Assembly: GCA_003707065.3 (NCBI GenBank)
Contig: PPXM03000001.1
Location: 1,240,001 to 1,304,000 of the forward strand
From: Trigonopsis variabilis
Lineage: Eukaryota; Ascomycota; Trigonopsidomycetes; Trigonopsidales; Trigonopsidaceae
Length of the DNA: 64,000 nucleotides
Direction: 5' to 3'
Shown here: positions 49,037 through 60,913 of the stretch, piece by piece
Numbering within the stretch: the stretch's first letter is position 1
Layout of the letters: each line of letters begins with the position of its first letter
Program-made: the position numbers and the translations under genes
Notes under the pieces: model-generated
The model's database searches: none
What the model saw: the letters and a program-made list of their open reading frames with translations, nothing else
What the model was told of the DNA's origin: nothing

Positions 49037-50363
49037 ATGACCCAGGACGAATGGCATCCTTTGAATGTGGCGATTATTGGTTGCGGATTAGGAGGCTTGT
49101 CCACTGCTATAGCTTTACGCCGAGAGGGACATTTTGTTACTTTATATGAACGTTATCATTTTGCTAATGAAGTTGGAGCTTCTCTTAGCGCAGCGTCGAA
49201 CGGATCGAGACATCTAGTTAGATGGCAAGTTGATGTGAAAAAAGCCAAGCCGACCATTCTTCGCAATCTGATCCGTCAGAATTGGTCAACAGGAGAAGTC
49301 GAGGGTACCTATCCTTTGGGGGATTACAAAGAAATGTTCGGAGAGGTGAGACAAGGGAATTGACCTCAGTATTAATCGTTCTAGGAATATTATAACTTCC
49401 ATAGAGTTGATCTTCACTCAGAGCTGCTTCATACTGCCACCGAAACGACCTTACCTGGCCCTCCATGTGTTATCAAACTTGATCACAAAGCCGTTGATAT
49501 CCAAGCAGACGAAGGCAAGGTGACATTTGAGAATGGAGAGACAATCAGCGCTGATATGGTCATTGCTGCTGACGGTATTAGATCCCGTACTCGTGAGCTA
49601 TTGGGTGTTACTCCAGAGTATGATCGATCATCATCTTGTTGCTACCGATTCCTCGTCGACAGTCAAAACGCTATCAATGCTGGCCTCACCGATTTCTCTA
49701 AGGAGGATGCCATCTTATACTGGGGAGGTTTTGGGATCAACAAGATCGTGCTGTCCCCTTGCAGCAACAATGAGGTGCTGAGCGCTTATTGCTTTTACCC
49801 GTGAGTGAAACCAATGGTCTCTGCTAACCAATAGATCCACGTACAATAATCTCAAGACTGATGGCTGGAACCTTTCCGCCACGGCTCAAGAACTTCACGA
49901 CACTTACCCGGATCTAGATCCTAAGATAAAAGCATTATTTGACATTGCTACTGATATCAAAATGTGGCGATTGTACGTCCATAAGCCGTATCCTTATTGG
50001 GTCAAAGGCAAGTTCGCTCTCTTAGGTGATGCTGCTCACCCTATGTTGCCTGATCAATCCCAAGGGGCATGCGCTGCGTTCGAAGATGCCGCTGCTCTTG
50101 GATACATAACTTCCAAACAGTACCAATTATCCGTTCCTCAGATTTTGGAAGTGTATCAGGCGGTAAGAAAACCTCGTGCGACAAGGATCCAAGAGGCGAG
50201 CGCCAAGGCCAGGGAAGACATCACAGAACGCATTGGATTCAGTTCTAAACTAGACAAGCCAGGAAAACTCACTATTGAAGAAGTGTGCGGTTATGACATG
50301 GAAAGAGCAGTGGAGGATACCGTTGCAGCTCTGTTTCCCGAGGCCATTTCAGCTGAAAGCTAG
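49037..50363 (+). CDS. FAD-dependent aromatic-ring monooxygenase (salicylate hydroxylase-like)
   Basis: CDS join(49037..49345,49385..49800,49835..50363), 417 residues. A flavoprotein monooxygenase of the UbiH/salicylate hydroxylase superfamily that uses NAD(P)H and oxygen to hydroxylate an aromatic or similar substrate. The N-terminal FAD fold is VAIIGCGLGGLSTAIALRREG (GxGxxG). The family stretch EVGASLSAASNGSRHL follows, then the DG motif in VIAADGIRSRTREL, and the GD motif FALLGDAAHPMLPDQSQGAC near the C-terminus. Introns are 39 and 34 bp. Substrate is unknown. It shares a promoter with the permease and lies beside a zinc-cluster regulator, so it may be the main enzyme of a small catabolic cluster. 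Confidence 0.9.
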
Positions 50364-50433
50364 ACTTTACTAGTCGAAGAACTTATAGCCAGTATATATA
50401 TTTCTGTAAAGTTCTTGTCAATAATGAATTAAT

Positions 50434-52155
50434 CTAGACCAAAATCAATGATGCATAGGCTTTATAAACATAGTCTTCCCATATGTGCATTGAATCAATT
50501 CCACTGTTCTGCCATTCCCCAATGTCATGGATAAGGCGTCTAGTTCGTGACACATGAGCAAACCCATTCGTCACTTCCATCGATTCCAGGCGAGCAGATA
50601 CCCTCAATCGAAGTTTGGGACATTTAGATTCAATGGAGGCCACCAGAAGAGGAAACAATATTTCAGATTCTGCAGGAGATCCGAGAGGGATTTCCGAAAT
50701 TTTATCGACGATGTCCTCAGCGAGATTAGCATAGACCTGTTCGGTTCTTGTAAAAGCGTTATCTGTAATTGAAAGCAACCTAAGGAGCCCTGAATATCTC
50801 AGAGCAAAATCTACACTTATCAAGTCCTGCAGCAAACCTGCATCTAAAATATTCGGACGAACATCTGTCGTATTAAGAAAGAAAGCCTCCAATTGATTGC
50901 GACGGGAAGAAATCTCGTCAGGAGACAGCTCACCATTCAAGATGGAAGCCCGAAAAGCCATCAATTCCCCGTAGGCTACATAAAATGGACAAGATATACC
51001 AAATACTGGGTGGATGCCATCCTCGGCGAAATAATCGCCTGTCTTAAAGGGAACTGATCCCGACGTGAAAGTACTGACGATATCTATATAGCCAAAGGCT
51101 TGAATCAAAAACCGAGTAAGTTCATCAGCTGGATCACTCAGTAATAGTCTATCTACCAGCTGTTTGGCAAAAGACATGTGAAGACGTAATCGAGACAATC
51201 TAAAATTCGCAATCTCAATATAACATAGTAGGATGGTAGACGCCAACGCTGGTACTAAAATTTGTTTATCTGAACCCTGAGCAATCAATGTTCGGAGTTG
51301 CGAAAGCCCTAGTAGTCAGATTTCAGTTTGAAGCTAGCGTACCTGTTGTCTGATGACTGAGAACGACCACACTATAGGTCGAATCCTTGATTTGCATATG
51401 AGAGGCTGCAAAGGCTTGAATAAACGACATAATAGACGGTTCACTCCAGGCAAGTTTTAGAAAGAAGTTTAACATTGGATTGAAGTCGTTATTATACGTC
51501 ACAACAACAGCTGGAGAGACCATATGGACGTAATGAGCTAACAATCCAGAGTCTCTGTCGATATTCATCCCATACTTCAAAGAAGACATAGGTGATTGAT
51601 AGGAAGAGGCCGCTGCATTTGTAATTGGTATCAAGGCCGACTCGTTGCCTCTAAAAGACAGCTGAGGCCTATCTGACGACTCAATTAACATCATTCCGGG
51701 TGTACACCGCACTGGACTTTTTTCTGTCTTAACTCTCTCACATTGAAGACCTAGCCTTATACAGTCTCCACATCTAGGATATTTCTCGTCACATTTTTTA
51801 CGGCTTTTTATCAGTCAGATTGAATAGTGTTCGTACCGTCGTTTACAGGACAAACAACCGGATCGACTTCGGACAACTTTCTCCGCCCGAGATGGTTTTA
51901 TCTGAATGTTTGGACGGTCATGTCTTTCGTCAGAAGTTATATATCAAGTCACTCACGCTCCGGGACTACCTTTAGGGCGTCGTCCTCGCTTTCGAATCTC
52001 TCGCGTAGATTCACAAACCACATTTAATCGTTTGCATCTCAGGCAAGACCCGCTCTCCATAACGCAAACTTGCTTCTAAATTGATGTATTAGTTTTGCCT
52101 TATAAAGGTCAATACTCACAATAAGCGCACATCTATCACACGCATGAGCGGCCAT
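50434..52155 (-). CDS. Transcription factor with two tandem Zn2Cys6 zinc clusters and fungal TF domain
   Basis: CDS complement(join(50434..51308,51343..51803,51837..51923,51957..52075,52120..52155)), 525 residues. The first cluster has cysteines 6, 9, 16, 23, 26 and 33 (CDRCALIKQVC, then CLRCKRLNVVC). The second has 75, 78, 85, 92, 95 and 102 (CLSCKRRRKKC, then CGDCIRLGLQC). Both show the exact 2-6-6-2-6 spacing of the binuclear cluster. Between them lies a basic RKRGRRPKG stretch that resembles an AT-hook. The rest looks like a Fungal_trans_2-type regulatory domain. The four introns are 34, 33, 33 and 44 bp; all phases agree, and both zinc domains are completed only after splicing. Usual fungal regulators carry one such cluster. 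Likely regulator of neighbouring genes; direct target unknown. Confidence 0.8.
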
Positions 52156-52728
52156 CTCTGCGGTCGAGCGTACAACGACGACGATAAGCGCTATCAGATC
52201 GTTTCGATCTCACAGGCGCTACTAATACAGCAACGCTGGTGAAATTGGACTTGTCCTTCTAGGTCTGCTAGGGACAGCAGCGAAAGAAGAAAAGAAGATG
52301 AAATTACGAATAAGTAGAGAACGCAAGAAGGACTCTAGGAAATTGGCGCCGATAGTCTTCGAGGCCCAAGAAAATGATAGATAACTAATCATGGGAAGAC
52401 CTTAAGAGAATAATTGACGTATTCTATGGACGTAACTGCAAAATATGTTGAAAAGAGTCTGCGTCTTGGTACTTATGATCTCCACAGAGCATGAGTTGAC
52501 CAACCGGCTTTAGTACACTATCTCTCCATGGTGCAAAAAAAGGCACGAAGACTGCAGTGATGGCCTCATACTCTTCTCTAATTAGAAGATTTTCCGCTAT
52601 TGACGACTCATAAGTTGTAAAAGTGAGTCGAAGAGAAGGGCAATATTGATCGATGAAAGTTTGACTCGCCGCACCTTTTCATTGTCACGCCCTGACATAG
52701 AGACCGTTCCAGCAGTCGACCGTCCGCT
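52156..52728. promoter_or_regulatory. Divergent intergenic region between zinc-cluster regulator and F-box-like gene
   Basis: 573 bp between two outward-pointing starts. Short frames here (for example 52646-52840 on the plus strand) overlap the start of the next gene in another frame and were not called. No clear motif was recognised. Confidence 0.4.
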
Positions 52729-53640
52729 ATGGGTTTTATTGAACCGGGGACCAAGACGAGGAAGCGAGGAAAGAAAAAACGCAAGAATGAAATGGAAATC
52801 AAGGCTTTGCCTGAACCACCGGCGTGGATCCCGAATTTAGGAGCGTTTCCGGCCGAGATGCTGCGAGAAATCTTTCTTTTAAGTTGGAATCTCCGATTTC
52901 CTTTGGTAAATCGCCACGTTTATTTGTCTTTGACTCGATCCGACTCTCTGCCTGACGAATTTCTTAATAATTTACTTGAAGAGAACGGTGGTGTTGCGCC
53001 TGCGTGGCTGTTTGCTCGAAGGTTCATGACGATTGCCCGGATTCAACGATATAACAGCAGATCTCAGCTCGAAATTGTTCCATGCGAGCCAATGCCACAA
53101 GCTATTGTATCTCCTCCATTTGGGGCTAGAAAGTTGTTTGTTCTTGAGTACCTGCTCTACAGTGGCATCGATGAAATTAAGAGGCCAATCAATGCTCTAA
53201 AGAATGCAATTCAAGGAGGCGTACCGATCAAACATATAAGAATGATATACAATGCTGCAGGGTCTCCAAATGCTTGGTCGCATGCCAGTAATGGGGAAAC
53301 TGAGGGAATACGAATTCCTCCGAGCTTATTGTTTGTAGCATTGGCTGAGTCAAGGTTTGAAGTTGCTGCTATGTTTATGAAATGTGGAGTGGATAGCGGA
53401 GACAAAAAACTGTGGAAAGAACTACTCACGGGACGAATGTTCCAGGCCTGCGACTGGTTGCTCAACAGGGGAGCCCATCCTCCTCTTCGGCTTGCAAAAA
53501 AGTATGAGGAGTTGCAGCGTCAAGGTCTGGTAAATGAGGTCGGCTTAAGCCAGAAACTGGAGGACTATAGAGCCAAGATGAGGCGCAGGAAAGTTCGAGA
53601 CAGCCTACGGAGAAAATCCAGCATTGATGATGTGATTTGA
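52729..53640 (+). CDS. F-box-like protein with ankyrin-like C-terminal region
   Basis: Single exon, 303 residues. A highly basic N-terminus (GTKTRKRGKKKRKNE) is followed by an F-box-like helix set (about residues 30-65: GAFPAEMLREIFLLSWNLRF, then LVNRHVYLSLT). F-box proteins recruit substrates to SCF ubiquitin ligases. The rest (about 130-260) reads as loosely ankyrin-like helices (SLLFVALAESRFEVAAMFMK, GRMFQACDWLLNRGAHPP), with a basic coiled end. Fungi carry many lineage-specific F-box genes, often poorly conserved. No orthologue is recognised. The assignment is from the F-box pattern only. Confidence 0.6.
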   Translation: MGFIEPGTKTRKRGKKKRKNEMEIKALPEPPAWIPNLGAFPAEMLREIFLLSWNLRFPLVNRHVYLSLTRSDSLPDEFLNNLLEENGGVAPAWLFARRFMTIARIQRYNSRSQLEIVPCEPMPQAIVSPPFGARKLFVLEYLLYSGIDEIKRPINALKNAIQGGVPIKHIRMIYNAAGSPNAWSHASNGETEGIRIPPSLLFVALAESRFEVAAMFMKCGVDSGDKKLWKELLTGRMFQACDWLLNRGAHPPLRLAKKYEELQRQGLVNEVGLSQKLEDYRAKMRRRKVRDSLRRKSSIDDVI

Positions 53641-53718
53641 CGCGTTCCTCCAGTCTACCGTAGAATTACTCTGATACGGAGCTACGATATTTTGCTTCCT
53701 CTTTTGTCATTAAAAGTA

Positions 53719-54489
53719 TCATGTACTGAGTGCTCCGTGGAAAAAGTTATACTCAAACTCAAATACCGTCTTGGCCGCTTTGGTGATCAAGTCCTTGAAC
53801 TGAGGCTCAATCTCAAGCGTGTATTTGACCGCATGGGTCAGACTATCGACAAATCGGTCGAAATCCGGATTCCCTCCCCACCATTCCAAAAAGGCTGCCA
53901 AGGACTTGCCCGATTCAGACTGCATATAGGACTTGTCAGATACCACGCTTTTGAAGGCATCCCTATATGCAACTTCCACAGCCCACAGCGTCGCCAAAAG
54001 ATACGGCCAGTGGACAGACGGGTCGCCGGTGATCTCGACCAGATATGACATATACTTCCAATTGAAATCTGCAATCGACGACTTGGGCAGTTTGTCCAGC
54101 AATGTCAACCCTGGGTACTGCGCCACCTCTTCAGCCATACTTCGTGGCACTCCAGGCTTGAGTTCACTCAAAATCACTCCTCTCTCGGCTGCCTTGGAGC
54201 GGAATAACTGTATTTCTTGCACTATGACTTCAAATGATTCGAGAATAAGACTGTAGGTCTGTTGTAGAGGTGTATGAGTGTTGGGGATTCCAAACGCTCT
54301 GGTCAATGAATCGGCAAGCATCGAGTTCAGATGAAGGCCGACTCGGACGAAGATGAAGTCCTGGTACAGCCACGTATCAAACGCAGTGTCGGTCAATCGC
54401 TGCTCCCGCATTAACTGGATAAATGGTGAATCGATTGACCCCCGTCTGTATTCATCGTAGATGCCCAGTTTCTTGCTCAATTCAGCCAT
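53719..54489 (-). CDS. TENA/THI-4 domain protein
   Basis: Single exon, 256 residues, a full-length family member. TenA proteins are all-helical bundles; many hydrolyse aminopyrimidine in thiamin salvage, others are of unknown function. Typical elements are the early FDTWLYQDFIFVRVG helix, LVEITGDPSVHWPYLLATLWAVEVAYRDAF, and the late FLEWWGGNPDFDRFVDSLTH region. The protein contains no cysteine at all. The catalytic cysteine of TenA_C-type thiaminases is therefore absent, which places it with the TenA_E-like group or with non-catalytic relatives. It is transcribed in the same direction as SEN1, which lies upstream on this strand. Confidence 0.82.
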   Translation of the reverse strand: MAELSKKLGIYDEYRRGSIDSPFIQLMREQRLTDTAFDTWLYQDFIFVRVGLHLNSMLADSLTRAFGIPNTHTPLQQTYSLILESFEVIVQEIQLFRSKAAERGVILSELKPGVPRSMAEEVAQYPGLTLLDKLPKSSIADFNWKYMSYLVEITGDPSVHWPYLLATLWAVEVAYRDAFKSVVSDKSYMQSESGKSLAAFLEWWGGNPDFDRFVDSLTHAVKYTLEIEPQFKDLITKAAKTVFEFEYNFFHGALST

Positions 54490-54811
54490 CGTGATTGTTC
54501 AAAGGTGGGGGATCAGTCAACCGTAGCGGTTACAACGTTCAACGTCATTGAATGTCTTCTCAGAAAGGCAGGCTCGTCGTTCTTATTAGACATTATAACA
54601 TATCTCAGGAATTCGTAATTATTGGATGGCTATATGTTAAATAGTACGTGCACTCGTAAACACTGGAGTTGTCACTATAACGAAACTAGTTTGGGAATGC
54701 TTCCTACTGCTGTTATACATCGCTCAGTGATTTGGCTAGGTAGTTGACAATGCTGGCCTCATGATTGAGGCTACGAGTATATTATCTCCTATTGTACAAA
54801 AGGGCCTGGCT
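54490..54811. other. Intergenic region between SEN1 and TENA-domain gene
   Basis: 322 bp between two minus-strand genes; probably SEN1 3' UTR and the TENA gene promoter. No gene recognised. Confidence 0.4.
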
Positions 54812-57800
54812 CTAGTTTTTATAGTCAAAATCATAATATCGAACCCGAGGACGGGTGTCATCAGATGATTTGGGTCCATCTTTTCTTTTTTTGGGGGCCT
54901 GTGTGGATGGTGCAGAAGGCTCATCGTAAAAGTTTGAGGCTGTCGGAGTAGCATGCTCGTGTTGGCGAGTTTGGGCGTTGCGGTCATGATCAACATGATA
55001 TTTTCGTTTCTTCCATGACCCCTGTGCCTTTCTATTATCATTTCCTTGTCCCCTAGATGCCGTTTGAGGACGGGGAGCAGAGACAGCAGGAGATGGAGAG
55101 GCAGACGTTGACCCAGGCGCCGGACGAGAAGGTGGAGCATTGCCGCTTCTCTTTGACTGGCTTGGAGGGAGCTGCGTATTGAAGTACCTGGGCTCCCGAA
55201 TAGGAATCGCAGGGTGAGGTTGCTTAGGCAAAGATTTGGTACGACTAGGCGGCTGCTTCGCGGGTTGAGTGGGAGGTCGCGATGGTCGAGATGGCCGCGA
55301 TGCGGTCCGAGCACTATTGAACAGGAAGCCGGGATATGCACTGGTAAGAAGATGTCGCTTCTCGGCATTGTTCACCAAGTTGGACCAGACCTCGTTTTGC
55401 TTCAAAGTCTCGACATTGCCAACAATCCACATCGATGATCGGGCGCGGGTCAGACCGACGTTCATTCGGCGAACATCACCCAAGAAACCGATGCCAGACT
55501 TGCCTGGTGCTGATCGAACGCAAGAAAAGATAATGATATCCTTCTCCTGTCCTTGGAATCCATCGATGGTATTGAAATCCACCGATTTCAGAATCAAATC
55601 ACCGTATTTGCGACGGAAAGTGTTTTTCAGCTCAATCATTTGCTGTTTATAAGGAGTAATCACTCCAATCCTTTGATCGAAATCTTCAGAAGGGTGGGCA
55701 GCGAGCAAATACTCGTATAGCTCGAGAGTGACCTCGGCTTCAGCCTTGTTAAACAGCGAATGGGTCCGTTTACTTTGCTCTTCTGTGCCTCGGACGTCAA
55801 AAAAGTGGTACGGGCCAAACAAATCTCCCTTAGTTGAATGCCACGGTCGCGCAGTCTTTGCAGCCATGCCCTCTCCATTAATGAGCTCGCCATCGTAGAA
55901 TTGAGCTGAAGGAAATTGAGAAATCTCCGGATGCATGCGATACTGAATGCTCAACAAGTGAACTGACTTGGGATAGTTTTTCTGCATTCGAACAAACAAT
56001 GATTGTTCGTATTTGAACTTGGCCGCAGCCAGAGAGAGCACCGTAGGGGGCAACTGGTTGGGATCTCCAACCATTATACAGCGGATACACCCAAATTTCA
56101 ACGGAATTAATGCGGACAATTCAATACACTGAGCAGCCTCGTCAATGATTACAGTCTCAAACGTGAGACTGAGCGATGTCAAGACCTCATGAGAACTTCC
56201 CGACAGTGTTGCACAAATGATTTCTGCGTCAGTCAATAGTCTCCTTTGGATATTTTTCTTTTCAATATCCCGGTTCCGCAACGTGGTCTTCCTCTTGTCT
56301 CGTTCTTCGTCAAGCTGCCGACCCAAGTCATTGCGTAGTTTTATTAATTCATGTAGACGGGTCTCCAGTTTGGCAATCTCGTCCGTAGACATATTGGGCT
56401 TTTGGAGTTGTTCCCGAACCATATTTCTTTCTTCGACCACCTTTTGGTGCCTAGCACGAAGACTAGTTCCATCTGAATCATCTTTCTCGAGTTCCAGCTC
56501 AAACTTCATAAGCTCCTGGTCTACCAACTCTTCCAACGTCAAGTCTCGCACTTGAGGGTTGATTATCTCGCTCCGTCCCAAACGGACAACCTTGGGGGAG
56601 TAAACTTGGCCATGTATATTTCTTATTCCTCCTTTAAATCGAAGAACAAGCTCATCAACCGCAGCGTTACTAGGAGCACACACAAGGATTCGCTTAGGAG
56701 CAGGAAGGGGGGCCGGCACTGCAGCTTTAGATTTCGCAGACACGCCAGGGATACCAATTGGCACTCCTTTGGTTTTGGTCTGGCTTAGAAACGCTCCAAC
56801 GATTCCCAAGATTGTCTTGGTCTTTCCTGTACCGGGAGGACTAGACGAGTTAGTGGACTAAAAAAATTATAAATGTTACCCTTGAATAAGTGAGAATCCA
56901 AGACTATCCAGAGCAGCTGCAATAGCCGTGGCCTGAGGCCTATTAACTTGGAAAATTTGTTCATAGCGCTGCACCAACGACGCCTCTGGTCGAATAGATG
57001 GCGCCGGTTTGGCTTCCAGAACATTATCACACAGATCATAAAATCCCAATCCCTTTACTGACGAATACTCTCTCTCGATGGTCGTAACGTTCAGAACTGA
57101 AACAGCATGCAGCTCCATTTTTGGAATCAGATGAGGAATCATGGAAGCCGGGTTATAGGTGCGAACGGTGATATCAATAAATTCGGCATTCGCTCGCTTT
57201 ATTTCTCTGACTTTTGCTAAACAGCAAGGAAATTTGGGATCTGGAAGGCGAGGTCTAGTCCGATTCTCGCCTTCGGGAACAAAAGATAAAGCCAACAGAT
57301 CAGATTCGCCAAGTTTCAATTCAGCAATGGCATCATTATTAGCAAACATATAAATATCAATGAAATCGTCAACAGATGTGCGAGATCCCACTGTTAGCTT
57401 GAACGGGCGATTGCTGCCCTCTTCCTTGCTTTGAACGATAGCTTGCCAACACTCAAGCATCAAGAGAGGCTCAAAGACCTCTTGGTAAGCAAGCACTGAT
57501 GGAAATTGGGCCATGACTGTTTTATAGGATGCCTCTGTCATTCCACTGGGAAACTCGCTGTCATTATGATAGTTCCACGATAATATCTTGCGATATAATG
57601 GGTTCATGTCAATATTCAACCTTGCGCGCATATTTCTTTCGGCTCTTTCGCGTTCTGAAATCTGCACTGGAGCACTCTGTCGAAGTGGCTTGTGAGAAAA
57701 GACTCCAATAGGAGTGACAGTGGGCCTAGAGACGGGCCTGGCCCGTTGAACAGTTTTCTCTTTGCGAGATTTACTGATAGAGAATAAGCTATCGATGTCA

Positions 57801-60800
57801 TCATCCTCATCTGACGAGGAAGATGACGGCTCGGAAGCTTCTTCGACTGGCGTGTTTTTCTTGGCCACGGTACTTCGCATACCAGCTGCTGCATTGACAG
57901 CCGTGGCTGGGACAGTCGATTTAACAGCTTGGAGTGCCGAAGCTCTTCCTCGTCTCTGTTCGGCCAACTCTGCTCGCATGCTAGAAATTAGACTCGATTT
58001 AGCAGGAGCTGGAGCCGGGGGAGCCCGAGTCTGCTGAGGAGCAGGTTTAGGACCAGTATAAGCGGTAGCAAAAGAGGTGATTTTAGTTTGATGCTCTCCT
58101 CCAGATCGTTTGGCCTGGATGCTTTTGTAGATAGAATTCACAACATCATTAACCGCGTTTTCATCAGCCATATCTAGAGAGTCTAGCACTGAGTCCGGAA
58201 TATCTTTGATAGAATTTTTCGCCATCTTTTCCATGGTATCTCCCACTGGTTTCCCGTTCTTGGACAGCCAGCTATCCAAGAGCGTCTGAGAGCCTTGTTT
58301 CTGTTTCACCGGTCCGATAAAATCGAAATCAAATCGACTCAACATCAAAATTAGTCTGTCACATTGCGTCTCACTAAGATTATTTCTATGCTTTTTCGTC
58401 TTGTGAGCCAGATTGTAGAGCAGCTCGAGAGTTGAAGGCGCGACCTTGATTTCTGATTGGGAGAAAAGATCGAGAATCGCACAGATCAGACGTACGCACG
58501 AATCCAGAAGAGCAGCATCACTTAATCGGAGCCATTGGCAAAGATAGGGCAAGGGTTCTTGAAGCGTTTGTAGTAACTTATTGCCAGCACGGGATTTTGT
58601 TGGCGAGATGACAGCCTGAGAAGATGAATCTGAGGTATTCAATAAGAATTGACCAAGGAGGTTATAATTAGAAGTGAGGAGGTTACTGTAATCTAGCACA
58701 TCTCTCATGAAATCGGTCATGGACTCTTTGGGATAAATATCAGCCCATACTAGTGTTTTCCGATACATGGTCCCAAGTGATGTCCACATAGTCCTCCAGA
58801 ACTCTTCAAGGACCGACTTTATGTTGGGTATTTGTTGTCGTCGTTTCGTATCGGCAGTCAAAAGACCTTGTCGAGGGTCAAAGAACACATCAATTAGATC
58901 CACCGCTGCTTTGATTATTCGAGGACAAGGGCCAAAGGTCGATGATGAGCAACACCGCTTGACAGCCAACGAGAATGACGACACTGATTTGTTGAAGTCG
59001 TTTGTCATTAAACTTTGAAGACTTTCCATCCGGCCTTCCGTGTCAAAGGCCTGCTTCAAGATATCAACACTCGCCTGATAAACAGAAGAATCTGACGCAA
59101 ATATACACATTAAAATTCCAGTCAGAGCCCTTTCATCTTCCACGATTTCAAGCAGTTGATCAGACTGATAATTTCCGATCTTAAGCAGGATCGACGCCAC
59201 GGAGTGAAGAAACTCAAACAGAACCTTGTTCATATCTTTTCTCTCTTGTTTATCAGTATAAGACGCTTTAATTATCAGCTGTTCCGCCAATGAGACTTGT
59301 TTTACACTGGAGATTATCATTCTTGTCACGGGAACATTGTTAACCGGTAGAGCACGTTGCAGATAGTCCCAAAATTTTTCATGTAGTTGTGGCAGGGTCG
59401 ACAGTTGCTTTCCCTTAACGATGGCAATATTAGCTCGGATAATTGTAGAACAATCAAGAGAAATGCATTTATAAAGGATCGACAGAGCGTGTTCCTGAAT
59501 TTTCTTTTCTGATTGATCCGCTTGATAAGCATATTTAAGGATAATGCCAAGAAAAGGTTCAGCAAGCGCCCTAATATCTTTTTCCAGGATCTTATTGACA
59601 GCGTCGTCAGAGCTGATCTTTTGTGCGTCGCTCAAAATATCATCCAGGCATCGGAGACCCACGAGAGTGCAGTCTCTCCGGATATCTTCTGGTACAGAAG
59701 CCGAATTAAATCGTTGTATAAGTTGTTTGAGGACAATTGCGCAGCTTTTTTGTTTAGTAGTATTCGTCTGAGACAATAAAAATGGCTCAATCCACCCAAT
59801 GAGTGACTGTAATGAAACCGAATCCGACTTTTCATTCGCCTCCAATGCACTAGCGATACGAATTAACTGGTCAAGAAAGGGATTCCCAAAAATGGTATCC
59901 AGGAAGTTTTGAGGAATATATGGTGCCACACATGACCAGAACTCATGGGAGAGCTTTTCCAGGAGACACTGGAAGCATTCAAGAATGACGGGAAGGTTCT
60001 CTTTGGGGTAGGTTTGGATCTGGGTTGAAAGGTATCGGACAATGTCGGTCTGAGTTCCGCGTAACTTGTTGATGATAACCTGCTTATCGACTTTCCCAAG
60101 GAATATTCTCATTCCATGCCAGAAATTGAACATATAAGGAAGGGAGTTCTGGTTATAATAACTCATCATCATGATCCGCTCAAAAGAATCCACCAGTAAA
60201 ATCCCAAAGTCATCAACAGTCATAACTTGTGCTTCACTAAATGTCCTTTCTGCCCATTTTCTCTCATCAGCTTTATCGCTGAATAAGAAAAGCATGATTC
60301 CAGGGACAATCTCCGTAGACAGGCGTAGAAATCGACCTGGAGCTTGTAGTCCAAAGAAAACATCACGAAAGGCGGTTCGAGCATTAGGTCGGTCCAGTAA
60401 ATCAAGACAACAAAAGCATTCATACATAGCGTTGAAGCTGTAAGGCATTTCGCTAGCCTTTGGCTTCTCGACTTCTTTACAGTACTTCGCTGCGCTTTCG
60501 AGTATAGGCAAGACTCGGCTCACATCCCAATCAACAAGTATCTTGAAGAATTCAGACACTGTATCTGGATCATAGCCGTCCAGCATGGTCCGATGTAACT
60601 CGGCCCGCTGGACATGAAACGCCTTTATACATTGAAAGCATGTCTTCAAATGATTTGCCAGACGTTCCTTGAGCCATTCTAAAGCGCTCGAGTCGGGAAA
60701 TGCAAATAAATGTAAAGCCTCTCGCAAAACAATCCCTGTTTTTTCATCCGGGACCAAATGGCTATCTTGCGGCAATGAACTTAGATATCTAGAATTAGCA

Positions 60801-60913
60801 CCGACGAATTATGATAAATACTTTAAAGATGACTGCAAGGCTTCTTCTTGAGCTGCGCTATCATCCGGATTTTGGTGGCTAGCTTCAATTAGAGCCACGA
60901 CCCGATCCACCAT
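54812..60913 (-). CDS. SEN1: RNA/DNA helicase Sen1 (senataxin)
   Basis: CDS complement(join(54812..56840,56880..60788,60822..60913)), 2009 residues. Sen1 is a superfamily 1B helicase that terminates RNA polymerase II transcription at non-coding genes and removes R-loops. A long helical N-terminal domain (about residues 1-1000) precedes a low-complexity linker. The helicase core follows: Walker [16 protein letters not shown] (motif II), QYRMHPEISQFPS, VITPYKQQM, TIDGFQGQEKDIIIFS and VGLTRARSSM. The C-terminal tail is rich in P, S and K and ends YYDFDYKN. A 39-bp intron splits the Walker A glycine codon (GG|T), and a 33-bp intron interrupts the start. The start at 60913 gives the expected MVDRVVALIEASHQNPDD. 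Confidence 0.95.

Noticed and set aside
54736-55368. Minus-strand 210-codon open frame rich in histidine, leucine and arginine
   Set aside because: It is an out-of-frame reading of the proline/serine-rich tail of SEN1.
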